A stretch of DNA of 64,000 bases. Origin: Solenopsis invicta (taxonomy: Eukaryota; Arthropoda; Insecta; Hymenoptera; Formicidae). Shown in pieces: positions 53,601 to 63,191 of this stretch. Under the pieces are notes generated by a model that saw nothing but the letters and a program-made list of their open reading frames with translations, was not told the DNA's origin and did no database searches. The translations under genes and the position numbers were made by a program. Position 1 is the stretch's first letter. Every line of letters starts with the position of its first letter. The DNA lies in the NCBI RefSeq assembly GCF_016802725.1, contig NC_052669.1:1140501-1204500 (forward strand), in the 5' to 3' direction.

Positions 53601-56600
53601 CATCGCGCTGTCACACTTTTCTCCTCTTTCTCTCCGACTCTCTTCCTCCCGGCCCTGAGCTGCTATGCCACCCCACAAAGCGCGCCTCGTTACGTTAGTC
53701 TTGAAGGCAAATAGATATGGCAAATGTGATTTGATCGCCGCGTCGCTTCGATCCGAATATTAGTCTGCCCCCCTCTGCCTTCTCGAGTTAATTAATTAAA
53801 TATTCCCTCGATACGATTGTCTTGCGTTATGATTGTCTTACGTTAAGCGTCGAAAATTCTGTGCATTATTAATACGTATCGTTTGTCCCATCGAATTCCG
53901 TTAGTTTTCATTTCGTGATGTGTCCCCAAGGCCGTCGCGGAGCTACGGAAGCTCTGAATCAGGAGCGCAAACTTCAAACAAAATTTCCCGGTATTTCTTT
54001 TTGAGCAGAGAAACGACGTTCGCTCTTCTATTTGGATAAAAGACGCAGCACACGTGGCTCCTAAAAATACAATGTCTTGACAATTGTTATTTAACGCGAG
54101 GAAATATATTAAGGAATACAGAAAATACTTGCGCGAAGTAAAACGTAGCAGAATATTCGTAGCGTCAACAATGTGGCACGTAAAATAGCCGTAAAAAATA
54201 GTCGCGGAATAACAATCGGTCGCATTTGCTTGCTCGAGGCGAATACTTAATAATTAAGCATGCGGCATTTGCAAGTTTGCAAACGCAATTTTTTATTACC
54301 ATCCCATTAGGTTGTACACGTAACGAACTCGATAATAAATAGATGGCATATGTATCAGTGCGATGATTTAGTAGACACATTTTATGTGTGTTGCGTGAGT
54401 TTATGTAAATAAAGTAACCAAACAAAATCGCGGGTAAATTGCGTTATCAATGCGCGATTTTTTTTTATCGACCTTTGCGATACATTTGCACAAAGTTTCT
54501 TATAATATTGCGACCTAACTGTAATCAGATAATTCTTAAGTATTTATAGTTGTAAATAATTTTTTATTTTTTATTAAAAACGTAATTAATTACATATTTA
54601 TTCATTCTTTTTGATTAAACGTACACTAATTTAGATCAATGCATTGTCTTTTATAATTATTAATATTTTTTAATTCGCGAATCACACGTGAAAGTACATG
54701 TACGTGAATACTATATTTATTACTGATCGGGTTTAAATTATCTAGAAACAAAATGGTTAAAAAAACAATTTTAAAAAAGATATAATTTAAATTTTTATGA
54801 AAATTTCCAAAAATTTTCTTGAATAAAATCCCAGGAAAATTCTTAATTACCAAGAATAAAAAATAAATTCCCTGAAAATTTCAAGTTTTTTTAAATAGTA
54901 AATACTCTAGATAGATATTGAGATTAATGCTCAAAAACGTCAGATGATTGAATAGTTCGAACAGTTCGACTATCAAAATCGAATTTCAAGTGTGAATCTT
55001 TCGAACTGTTTAAACATTAGAAAGTTCAAATTCAAAGGATATTATAATTCAAACTTGAACTTTCTCAGCTGTAGAAAGGAAAATATTAATTAAAAACTGC
55101 TTTTGTTTCCAATGCATACTTCCCAATATCTTTACTATCGAATTGTTCAAGTTTCAAACGTAATGAATTACAGATATTACAGACCAATCACTTAAGTTCG
55201 AACTGTCCGAAATATTTGAGCTGAATGTTTATTTTTTTTGTTTCAAACTATTCAAACAGATCTAACAATATGAATCTTTTGTTTGAGCCCTAATTGAGAC
55301 GGATAATATACGATATAAATTCGATATACATATGTCACGCTTCTCCTAAATGATGTTAGTTTAACTATATTATTTGTTGCTTTATAATTGTCTTACTCAT
55401 TGTTGATACGAACGTACGGGAAATATATCGCAAAACATACGAAGCAAAATTGACTTGTTTGCTCGAAGCCCATAAATTGTCTTAAGATATTAACGGCATG
55501 CGATAGCGCTTTTCCTTGCATCAAGTAATACGATATAAAAATTGAATCGTGCTACAATTACGATAATTGTATTTTCCTTCGTGGTCGTGAAGGATGGTAA
55601 GAAACGGCGTGCCTGTGCTCCGACAAAGCGACTGTCATCCACTACACTATTGTACGCGCCCATATTGCGGCCGATAATTCTGACAATAATATATCGAAAT
55701 GAGGCGTCAATAAATTTAATTTAAAGAAAAGAACGTCCGTTTGCGTCAACGAGATGAGTCAGAGAAAAAGAAAGTTTCTTTGTTCCGAACGCACATGAGA
55801 TATGAGAAATCGATCTCTGGTTCCTTCATGCGTCCGTTCGAGTATTGGGATACGATTACGGTGATCACATTTTCTTAGAGAAGATGAGGACAAATCTAAA
55901 AATTTCAGTGCTTTGTTTTTACATGTTTCCAAACTAGTAATTTTCAGAAGTTCGCTTATGAAATTTTCTTGCGCGGTATATCAAAATGAGGTAGTTTAGA
56001 AATAAGACAGTTTTTTATTGCAATTGATCAACTGTGTTGGAATTAATCCTTAGTTTAAATAGCATATTTTTAATATAAATATATATTTCTCATTATATTT
56101 TTATTAGCTTACTAGTGCAACCTTAAACATTGGAACGCTAATTAGAAAGGAATTTTTCGTAATACTTTTAAAATAAGAATTGTCACAATAAATTTTTTAT
56201 TATTTCTTCTGAAAATGGGAAAAGGGGAGGAGGAATCTTATGGATGCTTGTTAACATAAACTATTAAATTGCTCGTTAATTTAATTTGTTTCATTGCGGA
56301 TTTCGGCTTCATATAAAGAGTAAACTATGTTTTACTCCTTACATAAAAACTATGTTTTCATGTAAACTATGTTTTAAGACCGATAAAAATATACGCGCAG
56401 TTTGCATGGGCTTGAGATTGTAATAATAAAATTATTATATATACACGAACACAATCAGTATCGGCATTATTTCGTTATATTCTTCTGATTTAATTTATCC
56501 AAGCCCAATTCCTTTCAATTTATTCAAAATTGTGGAGTTTAGGAAAGAAATAAATAAATCTAAAGGACAGCTATCTGAAATAAAGATGACGAATGATCAC

Positions 56601-59600
56601 TGTAAATATAATATAATTCACGAACACTTGTGACGTTTACATTTCGCCGTGCTATTGTAAATAAAACATCGATTAGACGTAAATCGAAACGTTTTCGTCA
56701 CCGATCCTATCCTCCGATGCGAGCATTAACTACCCCGCGATTACTCGTCGCGTTTCGCGCGATGACATAAAGTTCCTACTTTTTTTCCACGAAGAGAGCC
56801 ATTTATCCATTTTACCTTCAGAACACTAGTGAATTCATTCTTCCACTATTTATGCACGTTTGTTCGAAAGAAAGAGAAAGAGTGAAAGAGAAAGGGGGAG
56901 GAAGAGATACCGCTTGCGCAACGTTCGCTCGCGGAATTAATTTCTTTTCGATAGAATCTTAACGACGACGCCTTCCGTCACGTTACAACATTCGGAGGCG
57001 TCCGTTCGCTTTTATCGTCGCTTTACAATCATAAAACTGTTTGCTCGGAATTTCGAGCGAGAGAGAAGGGGATCGTCGTCTCGGCGGGTACAGGTGTTTG
57101 CTCGGTACTATCACCGACGGTCGATCGTCGTTAGATGAGCGACGGACGGCGGGACTTTTAGAAGGCCGTGACAGCAGTTTACAAGTACGCGGTCACTCTC
57201 TTTTTTTTCCCCTTTCTTTCTTTACTATTATTGCTATCTACCACGAGGCCGCGATCTGGCGTGCGGGATGATCGCACTTGAGCGTCAAGATTCGCGAGAG
57301 TGATTAACGCAGAAGTTGTTGATTTTTTTCTTTTGTGTAACGATATCGCGAGAGCAGTTGCAAGATGCGTGCGAGATTATGCGGCTGACGCTAACAAATG
57401 ATGCCGCTCGTGACACTTTCTAGTTTCGAATGAAGCCGCACTCGCCGAGGAACTACGATGAAACGTAACTCCGCGAGTTCTTATTATTGTAACGTTTTGT
57501 TGCACCGTATTGCAAAATATTCGCATGGGAGAAGAAATGCGTATACGTGGCATCCGTGCTTGATTTGTAAAACGCAGTAAAAGAAGTTTGTGAGTATACG
57601 AGTACACGCGCAAGGCAAAAGATTTCCAATGCGTATTCACTGAAGTGAGCAAAAAAACATTTAGTCATCTGGAAAAATTAACCTTGTCAAAGATAGAAGC
57701 GATTTTTGGTTTGTTAGCACAGGTGATTTGCTTGCATTTCTACATGAAGTCATACGTTTCTTTTTGCATAAACCGATTCATTTATTATCAGAATATTATC
57801 GGAATATACGAGTATCTCTGATATAAAATCTTGTAAAATATCCATTTCTCTAAAATCTTGCTTTAATATTTTTCAGGATAATATTCTTTTTTCAACTAAA
57901 TAAAGTTAAAATTAACGGTTTATAAAATTAAAATTTAAAAAATTAAAATTAATTTACAGAGTTAAAAGTTATATAAACAAACTCAGTTAAATGTTACGTT
58001 AAAATTAAATTAATTTGTTAAATTAAAAATTAATTTTGAAAAGCATTATTTATATTATATTAGAAAAGCGTAATTTTTAAAAATTTAGATTATTTAAAAC
58101 AATTGTAACACGAATCATCAAATAAATTTTATATTTTATTATAGTAAAATCAGTTTATGAAATAACAAAGAAATATTATTTTTTATGGAGAAATATATTT
58201 TTTCTTTTATAATTGTTTTCTTTTCCACACAAATAAATTTTTAACTTAGGAAAAAAGTTAATAAGTTAAAGTTTATGTTTTCTTAAAAATACCTGGATTA
58301 AGTTACAAATTAAATCATTTCAAGTTAGCTAATTGTAAGTTCAATTAAAAGTTGTTAATATTTTATTATTTTACTTTTTAACTAGTTGCTACCCAACTCT
58401 GATATTTTTATATGCAAAATAATTGAAAAAATCGACTGACGAATAAGTTATATGAAAATCGAGTCATATGAAAGTGGATAGCGATTAATTTTATGACCTA
58501 TATTGATTAGTTTTTGCTCTTAATAAGTATGCTCGTAATCTTGTAATATTTTTTAAATATCCTGTATACAGAGTGTAATAAGTAATCGATTTTTCTCACG
58601 GCGCAGTGTCATGAAACGTTATCGATGTCTGCTTTAATTTCCCTACTAACTTTTCTCGAAGGTGGCGCGCGTCAAGCGTATCGATTATTTGTCAGCCGTC
58701 ACATATCAGTGTCGCGAACGTGACAACACACTTCAATTGCTTATTTTACACGTAAAATAATTGCTCTTAATTGCACTTTGTACCTGAACGAGTCAAGCTA
58801 AGGTGTGACGACCGGTCGTCTTCGGGAGAACCGAGCAAAGGCTTTAGTCATCGCCGTCAAACCGCGCAAGTGCTCTATCGCCGGCTGACGCCATGATTTA
58901 TTGGTTGATTCAGTTGCGTTTGGTTAACCTTGGCTCATTATTCCAGACCACTCGCCGCTTCTCTTCCTCGCGCGATAATCGAATTTGCAACGCGTGCACT
59001 TGTAATTCACGCCTTCCGTCCGACGACGTGGCTAATCGTCGTCGATAAAAATCTATCTTACTATATTCACGAGTTTATTAAAGCTAATGCTTGTTTTATT
59101 GAGTTCAAAGTAAAAGCGCATTATGATTTTTTAATTGAGTAGATGGCAATTACGTTGCATAATTCAAGGAAACTTATGACACATTTTCTAAATATATATT
59201 ATTGATAATATGCGTAAAACAAATTAAATTTTTCTTTTTGACATATTAATTGTGTAAAGAAACTATATTTGTTAACATGGTAATTGATAAGGGTACCGAA
59301 TCCGTTTCAGACAGAAAGTTAATGCAAAATTTATGATTATAATTGACAGAAATTGATGATGGATTTAAAATACAAATCTGCTAGTTTTAACGACTATATT
59401 AACAAAGTGAAATTAATTTCGGTCGTACTTAGTCTTTATCAATCACAATTATTATATATTAAAGTATTGGTGACTTTTTCTTCCATTTTTGATCTACGTA
59501 TTTAGAAATATGTCTTAAATTACGTCACACGATGTTAAAATATCTTTGAATACTCCCCATTATTATAATTGACCAAAGTGCAACGACATAACTGACCCAG

Positions 59601-59941
59601 GCACTCGATTCTGTATTACAGGTGAAAAACCGCACAAATGTGTCGTGTGCGGCAAGGCGTTCTCCCAGAGCAGCAACCTGATCACGCACATGCGTAAACA
59701 CACCGGCTACAAACCGTTTCAGTGCGGTCTCTGCGAGAAAGCGTTCCAGAGGAAGGTCGATCTGCGTAGGCACCGGGAAGGCCAGCATCCGGCGGCACCG
59801 GCGCTCGATTATCGTTCTTTGCAGATACCACCGCAGCAACAGCAGCAGCAACAGCCAAATGGCAATCGGCACTCGCCGATACCACTGCACTCGGCATCCT
59901 CCGCGGGTTATCACGTGATATCCGTGCCCGGCAGTAGCTGA
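22492..59941 (+). CDS. sens: senseless (Gfi-1 family) C2H2 zinc-finger transcription factor, spliced CDS of six exons
   Basis: Joined exons are 22492-22498, 32699-33007, 33599-33820, 34884-35104, 42479-42629 and 59622-59941. They total 1,230 nt, giving 409 aa plus TGA. Each junction is GT-AG and every split codon closes in frame. Residues 1-250 are low-complexity, rich in Pro and Ser, with a PLNLS motif at 184-188. Four C2H2 fingers follow: C254-H274, C282-H302, C310-H330 and C338-H359, joined by linkers HSDTRPYP, HTGEKPH and HTGYKPF. The tail has a seven-Gln run (375-381). The finger array matches insect Senseless and the last four fingers of vertebrate GFI1 almost residue for residue; like the fly protein it has four fingers, not six. 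Known family role: a nuclear DNA-binding factor that acts with proneural bHLH proteins in sensory organ precursor specification and can repress or activate. The fingers are certain; the extreme N-terminus (two codons in exon 1) is inferred from splice phase. Confidence 0.88.
22499..32698 (+). other. sens intron 1 (10.2 kb)
   Basis: The borders are GTAAGT and AATAG. Content is AT-rich DNA, a CpG-rich island at about 29,090-29,860, and a foldback element at 30,001-30,600. ORFs inside (up to 141 codons at 29003-29428) have no domains. No nested gene is recognised. Confidence 0.5.
30001..30600. mobile_element. foldback element in sens intron 1, arms of about 170 bp
   Basis: The left arm 30001-30173 pairs with 30430-30600 as an imperfect inverted repeat. 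For example TTGTTTTGCAAATATATGGTAAA matches the complement of 30540-30563, and CATAAACGCAGATTATG the complement of the segment near 30515. The loop (about 256 nt) is AT-rich with an (AT)n tract near 30244-30265. A third, partial copy of the arm (TTATAAATAATGCAAATAAG) lies near 30948-30970. No ORF is present. Confidence 0.65.
32699..33007 (+). CDS. sens: sens exon 2 (residues 3-106, Pro/Ser-rich N-terminal region)
   Basis: The acceptor is TCTCTCGTAATAG ending at 32698; the donor is GAG followed by GTAAGG at 33008. The exon is 309 nt, entering with two bases of codon 3 and leaving with one base of codon 106. It encodes a low-complexity segment with repeated SPP, PPG and SPW patterns and no folded domain. 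An internal Met at residue 11 (MKPELHC) is the fallback start if exon 1 is wrong. The frame stays open upstream of the acceptor, back to 32608, but that stretch begins with GTG and lacks support as coding. Base composition jumps to GC-rich exactly at this exon, as at the other coding exons. Confidence 0.8.
33008..33598 (+). other. sens intron 2
   Basis: 591-bp AT-rich intron with GTAAGG and TCTCAG borders. Nothing else is seen in it. Confidence 0.8.
33599..33820 (+). CDS. sens: sens exon 3 (residues 106-180)
   Basis: The acceptor is CTTCGTTGTCTCAG ending at 33598; the donor is TTCG followed by GTGAGA at 33821. At 222 nt it takes in a codon split 1/2 (Asp106) and passes one base on to Glu180. 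The peptide starts with a Gly, Tyr and Trp-rich patch (MYGGYGASGGAWWARHMG), then a Ser/Pro-rich stretch including SPARPGSPRR and a basic end TPEKAKF. No known domain is visible. Reading on past the donor runs into a stop within nine codons, which supports the splice site. Senseless N-termini are poorly conserved, so assignment rests mainly on frame continuity with exons 2 and 4. Confidence 0.82.
33821..34883 (+). other. sens intron 3
   Basis: 1,063-bp AT-rich intron with GTGAGA and TTTCAG borders. No repeat or gene is recognised. Confidence 0.8.
34884..35104 (+). CDS. sens: sens exon 4 (residues 180-253, PLNLS motif, leads into finger 1)
   Basis: The acceptor is TTCTCGTTTCAG ending at 34883; the donor is TTTTCAA followed by GTGAGT at 35105. 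The exon is 221 nt and ends in phase 0. It opens with EEEVPLNLSTKPSD, which contains PLNLS, a PxDLS-type short motif known from CtBP-binding repressors such as ZEB1. A Ser/Pro-rich spacer with SPLTPPSS follows. The exon ends ERTFQ, the residues just before the first Cys of finger 1, so the intron sits immediately upstream of C254. The join to exon 5 yields TFQCKQCGKAF, an excellent match to the family. Confidence 0.9.
35483..35925. mobile_element. AT-rich inverted-repeat element with an internal 26-bp palindrome
   Basis: The left part (CACATTGAGAAAAAAAG then AGTTATAATTGCCAT) is loosely mirrored by the right part (ATGCAATTATAGTTAC ... GTCTCTG). The 35551-35576 segment is a perfect 26-bp palindrome centred on TGC|GCA. 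The interior is full of TAATAAT and AGTTAT runs. Borders are approximate. Confidence 0.4.
37309..37386. mobile_element. 78-bp hairpin element with TACTACCCCA ends
   Basis: TACTACCCCA at 37309-37318 is exactly complementary to TGGGGTAGTA at 37377-37386. Inner sequence pairs weakly (CTTCAAAATCC against the AAATTTTCC side). It fits a very small MITE. Confidence 0.45.
37690..38104. mobile_element. foldback element in sens intron 4
   Basis: The left arm 37690-37838 pairs with 37999-38104. Examples are GTACTTCAAATATTATGTCAAT against the complement of 38033-38053, GAAACAAAACGTTTTGAC against the complement near 38015, and CAAATAGAGTAAAGGTCAAT against the complement near 38080. The left arm has about 22 extra bases near its tip. 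The loop is about 160 nt, without an ORF. Confidence 0.65.
38618..38645. repeat. (GA)n microsatellite
   Basis: About 13 GA units occur inside a GC-rich patch. Confidence 0.95.
39721..39745. repeat. (CT)n microsatellite
   Basis: About 12 CT units, preceded by CTCTCTTTAT. Confidence 0.95.
40778..40920. mobile_element. palindromic element rich in ACACAGTGT modules
   Basis: GGGCATTTTTCAGCAAAAGAC (left end) mirrors the complement of 40897-40920. GCAGTGTAACACAATGAATC mirrors GATTCACTGTGTTACACTG. The centre TTTGTTTAATATTAACAAAT is near-perfectly symmetric. Related modules flank it at 40721-40740 and 41151-41211, the latter ending with the complement of GGGTGTTTTCCTGCAACGG, a third copy of the tip. 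No ORF is present. Confidence 0.6.
42479..42629 (+). CDS. sens: sens exon 5 (zinc fingers 1 and 2, residues 254-304)
   Basis: The acceptor is TTGTTACAATAG ending at 42478; the donor is ACCG followed by GTGAGT at 42630. At 151 nt it starts in phase 0 with the first Cys of finger 1. It carries C254/C257/H270/H274 and C282/C285/H298/H302, with KRSSTLSTH and HQKSDMKKH in the recognition helices, typical of Senseless and GFI1. The exon ends with one base of Gly304 of the TGEKPH linker. It is too short to stand out as an ORF and is flanked by 7.4 and 17 kb introns. The sequence match makes this call essentially certain. Confidence 0.95.
42835..42924. repeat. tandem duplication of a 42-48 bp unit with (TA)n tails
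   Basis: GGTTTGTGCGTGCGTAATTA followed by ATTC and a TA run occurs at 42835-42876 and again at 42877-42924. The second TA tail is longer. The head sequence is identical in both copies. Confidence 0.9.
43098..43141. repeat. (AT)n/(GTAT)n microsatellite
   Basis: An AT run is followed by four GTAT units and further AT/GT alternation. Confidence 0.8.
48796..48811. repeat. (CA)n microsatellite
   Basis: About eight CA units in AT-rich intron DNA. Confidence 0.85.
50457..50872. mobile_element. AATATT-rich inverted-repeat element
   Basis: The left end GCGGCACAATATTATCC is mirrored at the right by GGAGGAATATTGTAGCG. Between them the motif AATATTAT or its variants occurs more than fifteen times, which makes the block self-complementary at many registers. 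No ORF. A similar but looser block lies at 44,390-44,560. Borders are approximate. Confidence 0.45.
51863..51899. mobile_element. possible piggyBac-like terminus at TTAA
   Basis: TTAA (51863-51866) is followed by CCCTTAAACTG and then the hairpin TCGGTCT-tac-AGACCGA (51883-51899). TTAA plus a CCCTT start is typical of piggyBac-type ends. I do not see a matching right end, so this is weak. Confidence 0.25.
59622..59941 (+). CDS. sens: sens exon 6 (zinc fingers 3 and 4, polyGln tail, stop)
   Basis: The acceptor is TTCTGTATTACAG ending at 59621. Two bases complete Gly304, then EKPHKCVVCGKAF follows in frame. Fingers are C310/C313/H326/H330 (recognition helix SQSSNLITH) and C338/C341/H354/H359 (QRKVDLRRH, an HX4H finger). 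After residue 360 the tail is flexible: seven Gln coded by mixed CAG/CAA at 59834-59854, then PNGNRHSPIP and a Ser-rich end closing with TGA 59939-59941. The mixed codons make the Gln tract less prone to slippage than pure CAG. The opposite-strand ORF over this exon is a shadow. Confidence 0.96.
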
Positions 59942-60173
59942 GACTCGTTCATCTGACAACTTCGTCCATGAACGTGCACCAGGCTCTCAAACCGGACAGC
60001 TGAGCGGTAGGTAACGTTGGATCGCGACGCTGCCGCGACTGGTTGGGGGAGGGAGGGCAATACTGCGAGTATTGGGAGATCGGCTGCCGGAAGCGAGATT
60101 TCGTTGGTACTTAAACTCCGACGGAATTGACTGAACGAAATAACGCAGCACTCACGTGTATATACATATATGT

Positions 60174-60591
60174 ACACTGAGAAAAAATTTACTAAAATTT
60201 AAAAAAATGTTCAAATTTAATCCTTACGGTACTATGTTCAAAATGGTGCCTTATTCCTACCATCCTGGGTATCTCAAATCTGTTCATTTCTTCACCTATT
60301 TAAAGTGGTTCTAAAAAACTCTAAAAATTCGCAAACGTACTTTCAGTTTTCTGGAACAAATGTTGAAACTTTAATTTAGAAAATATAGTATATATAATTT
60401 AATAACCGAAGTAAATATAAGTTGGATAAAACTTAATTGTACGAACAAGAATTGGTCAAGCATGAAATGCTCAGGACACTAAGGAAAGAGTTAAGAAATG
60501 CGTTCAGGAAAAATTTTTAGTATATTTTTCTTAATTTTAATAATCATGTGTTTGTATACTGTGAATACATTTTTTAAATTTTAGTACAGTG
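60174..60591. mobile_element. MITE-like element inside the probable sens 3' UTR
   Basis: The left end ACACTGAGAAAAAATTTACT runs on into AAAATTTAAAAAAATGTT. The right end AATACATTTTTTAAATTT then TAGTACAGTGG is its complement except for a short gap after CACTG. About 418 bp, no ORF. The end sequence is shared with the element at 10001. Confidence 0.55.
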
Positions 60592-60599
60592 GATGTACG

Positions 60600-60601
<2 letters not shown>

Positions 60602-60652
<51 letters not shown>
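60602..60652. repeat. (TG)25 microsatellite
   Basis: Uninterrupted TG run starting about 10 bp beyond the right end of the preceding inverted-repeat element. Confidence 0.98.
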
Positions 60653-60653
<1 letters not shown>

Positions 60654-61056
60654 TGCATTAGCGGATATATCGTTGAGATAGCCACATCCTTAGAAAGTCG
60701 ACGTCTTTTACGTGAGCTAAGTTTAATTATTGTGTAAGGTTGAATACAGTGAGAAAGACCGAATCTTTATTATCCAGAAAAGCCTCTGGAATCAGAGTAG
60801 AAAAACAGATCTCAATGCTATGCATTCTGGACCGTGTTTCAAAAGTGTTTATAAAAACGTTAGAGTGCTTCTTATATCATTCTTATATCTTATTCTTGTC
60901 TAATGAACGATAGCGATAGGATGATGAAAAAGCGCGCTAACAACTTTATAAGCGCGTTCTGAATGGACTTTTATAAAAGAAGGCAATTATTGGCGCTTCG
61001 CGGCGTTTATCGTATCAGTGATGCATCTATTCTCTCTCTCTATTGCGTATATGTAT

Positions 61057-61062
61057 AATAAA
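61057..61062 (+). terminator. candidate polyadenylation signal AATAAA
   Basis: This is the first exact AATAAA hexamer downstream of the sens stop codon, in an AT-rich context. Cleavage would be expected some 10-30 nt later. Chance occurrence is likely in DNA this AT-rich, so the call is modest. Confidence 0.35.
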
Positions 61063-61080
61063 TGTATATGCAATATATTA

Positions 61081-61851
61081 ATAATTTCTTGAGCAACACG
61101 CGATACATTTCGACATGGAAGTAGCATTGATGTGCATTATATATCCGTGCATTATATATCGGTCGGAACGCGAGTATAAATTACATTAGACGCGATATTA
61201 CTTCCGCATCGAATCACTCCTTTCATTTTATCGGCCTAATTCAAGCGCAAACTTTATATGGCCGTAGCTCTAATAATGTATTGCTGTTATTGACGTCTTG
61301 GAATGTCTCGGAATATCCGTGAAAGTGTAACGCGAGAAGTAGAATACGGGTATCTCGAACGGAACGAAAGAAAAAAACCGACGAGACGTGTCACGAAAGT
61401 GACATAGGTCGGTCTTATCTCAAACGATAAATACACACAGCCGTGATTGCACGCGTGATTGCACGATACAGATTCGAGGCGCGCCGTAATTCAAGGATTG
61501 TCAGTCGACGCCGAAGCTCGCTGTCTCCCCGCGAGCCGATCTCGCTTGTGCTCAGGTGAGAAACGGAATTGTAAATATTTTTCGTTGAAATCACCACACC
61601 GCGATAACTCTTCTTCGAAGGCATAATTATGGAGTGTGAAGCACGTAATCGAACGCGAAGTATTTACATAAATCAGTTAACGTGTGTTTAAAATCCAACC
61701 AGTGCCTTGATATTTCTGTATCACTCGGTATATTTCTGACGTAATTAGAATTATTATATAAGCTCTGATACATATTATTTGTCTTTTTCAGTTTATTTCT
61801 GGGCATCGAATTGTCCGATCGGAAATAATTCGACATAGTCGACTAAACTAA
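61081..61851. other. non-coding DNA downstream of sens
   Basis: Moderately GC-rich, with a small hairpin at 61377-61413: ACCGAC/GTCGGT outside and TGTCAC-GAAA-GTGACA inside. No gene is recognised. Confidence 0.5.
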
Positions 61852-62575
61852 AGTCCTATATAAAGAGAGAAGCGGCATTGATGTCGCTCTGACGAAGCTC
61901 TAATTGGTAATCTGATTAATACTTTGATTGGGTGACCCCTCTTAAATGAAGCAGCCATATTGTGATTGCAGCTATTTGCAGAACTGACCCTTGATAATTA
62001 GGTTAGATAAGATTGGAGATGAATAGGACGGAGACTTTCTTATAGAGGGCATAAAACTTTCCACACTCAAAGCTTTCGTGAGAGTAAAATTTCACACTCA
62101 GAATTCGGAGTACTTAAAAAAAAATTTTAATTTTTGACAAAAACACTATCTTATTCGAGCGCATGCTATAACAAAAAAGATAAAATACTTATGTATTATT
62201 GAAACCACCACCCCCCTCTCCGCTCCCTTCCATTCGGACGGGGTACTTCAGAAAAGTCAAAAGTCTCCGTCTCTGGTATAAGATAAGAAAAATGATTACA
62301 ATACGTCATTTACATGTTTGTATAACATTTTCAAGTATCAGCATCAATCAATCGTCGTATTTATTCAATAAAAAAGATATGAAAACTGTAACATATATAT
62401 TAAACAGTATAAATCTTAACCTCCCGCTGATGGAATATATTTATATTAAATGGAGTTTAATGACATTGGAGCGATCACAATATAACTAGATACGATGGGG
62501 ATTCAAAGTCTGTATAAAGACACTACTGGAAGTGGTAGTGAGGATTTGATGTCGCTTCTTTCTTTATATAGGACT
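61852..62575. mobile_element. non-autonomous DNA transposon, 724 bp, with 27-bp terminal inverted repeats
   Basis: AGTCCTATATAAAGAGAGAA then GCGGCAT at the left is complementary to ATGTCGCTTCTTTCTTTATA then TAGGACT at the right, with about two mismatches. A nested inverted pair, GACGGAGACTTT (62027-62038) and AAAGTCTCCGTC (62260-62271), lies inside. A 96-codon ORF at 62199-62489 has no transposase features. No clear target duplication was found. Confidence 0.65.
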
Positions 62576-62871
62576 CTTATAGTAGATAAACGAATTTAAA
62601 AAGAATTAAAAATTCGTAATAAGACTGTCTACAATATACAGTTTAATTATTAGTCTCGATTGCATCGATTGCATCAAAAAGATTCAAGTTTTTAATTTTC
62701 AATTTTCAAAATACTTTTCTCTCTCAAGATTCGTTTTCATGATATATTATTCAAGCTTTTTTATTTGTGATTAAAAATTATATTTAATAAAAACTTCGTG
62801 TATGTGTTCTAATGTTTTAAAATCAATATAAATTGTCAAAGACTAATGAGCAAAACTAAGTCACAATGCTA

Positions 62872-63013
62872 TTATAAACAACTTTAATAAACAGTGTATC
62901 AAACGTTTCGACCGTAAATGCGGTTATTTTGTAATATATTTTATTTTAGTGAGGATGAACGCATTTACAGTCAAAACGTTTTATATATTATGTATTTGAT
63001 AAAGTTGTGATAA
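62872..63013. mobile_element. 142-bp foldback MITE
   Basis: The left arm (ACAACTTTAATAAAC ... ATCAAACGTTTCGACCGTAA then ATGCG) pairs with 62960-63013 (CGCATTTACAGTCAAAACGT ... TTGATAAAGTTGT). Arms are about 50 bp and the loop about 37 bp. Confidence 0.65.
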
Positions 63014-63191
63014 ATAACACATTAATACTGCAATATATTAATAATTAAATTTTCAATATATCGTTAGAAATGATAATTATAATTATCACATTTGCAAAAT
63101 TTAACGGAACAAGAATATTATATATATATAGACATATACATATGTATCATACCTCTTGAGGCACGTATGCAGGATATCAAATGTATTTGTT

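Larger units (their letters stand above)
42630..59621 (+). other. sens intron 5 (17 kb)
   Basis: The borders are GTGAGT and TTACAG. It is the largest intron and splits the finger array between fingers 2 and 3. It contains a tandem duplication (42,835), AT microsatellites, an AATATT-rich element (50.5-50.9 kb) and a possible piggyBac-like end (51.86 kb). CpG-rich islands lie at about 44,570-45,000, 47,060-47,700, 50,890-51,760, 53,030-53,760, 56,640-57,470 and 58,600-59,040. No nested gene is recognised; ORFs up to 142 codons in the islands have no domains. Confidence 0.6.
59942..61080 (+). other. sens: probable sens 3' UTR, interrupted by an inverted-repeat element
   Basis: This is non-coding sequence after the sens stop. 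The first canonical AATAAA I see is at 61057-61062, about 1.1 kb downstream, so a UTR to around 61,080 is a reasonable guess. It contains a MITE-like element (60174-60591) and a long (TG)n tract (60602-60652). By eye I found no ACCAAAG seed match for miR-9, which is a known regulator of fly sens. The end could be earlier if a variant signal is used. Confidence 0.4.

Noticed and set aside
59525..59959. 144-codon minus-strand ORF over the last zinc-finger exon
   Set aside because: It is the antisense shadow of a conserved coding exon and has no domain of its own.
61377..61413. Hammerhead-ribozyme-like string CCGACGAG ... CGAAA
   Set aside because: The conserved U of CUGANGA is replaced by C, and the strongest fold is a simple TGTCAC-GAAA-GTGACA hairpin that hides the supposed core.
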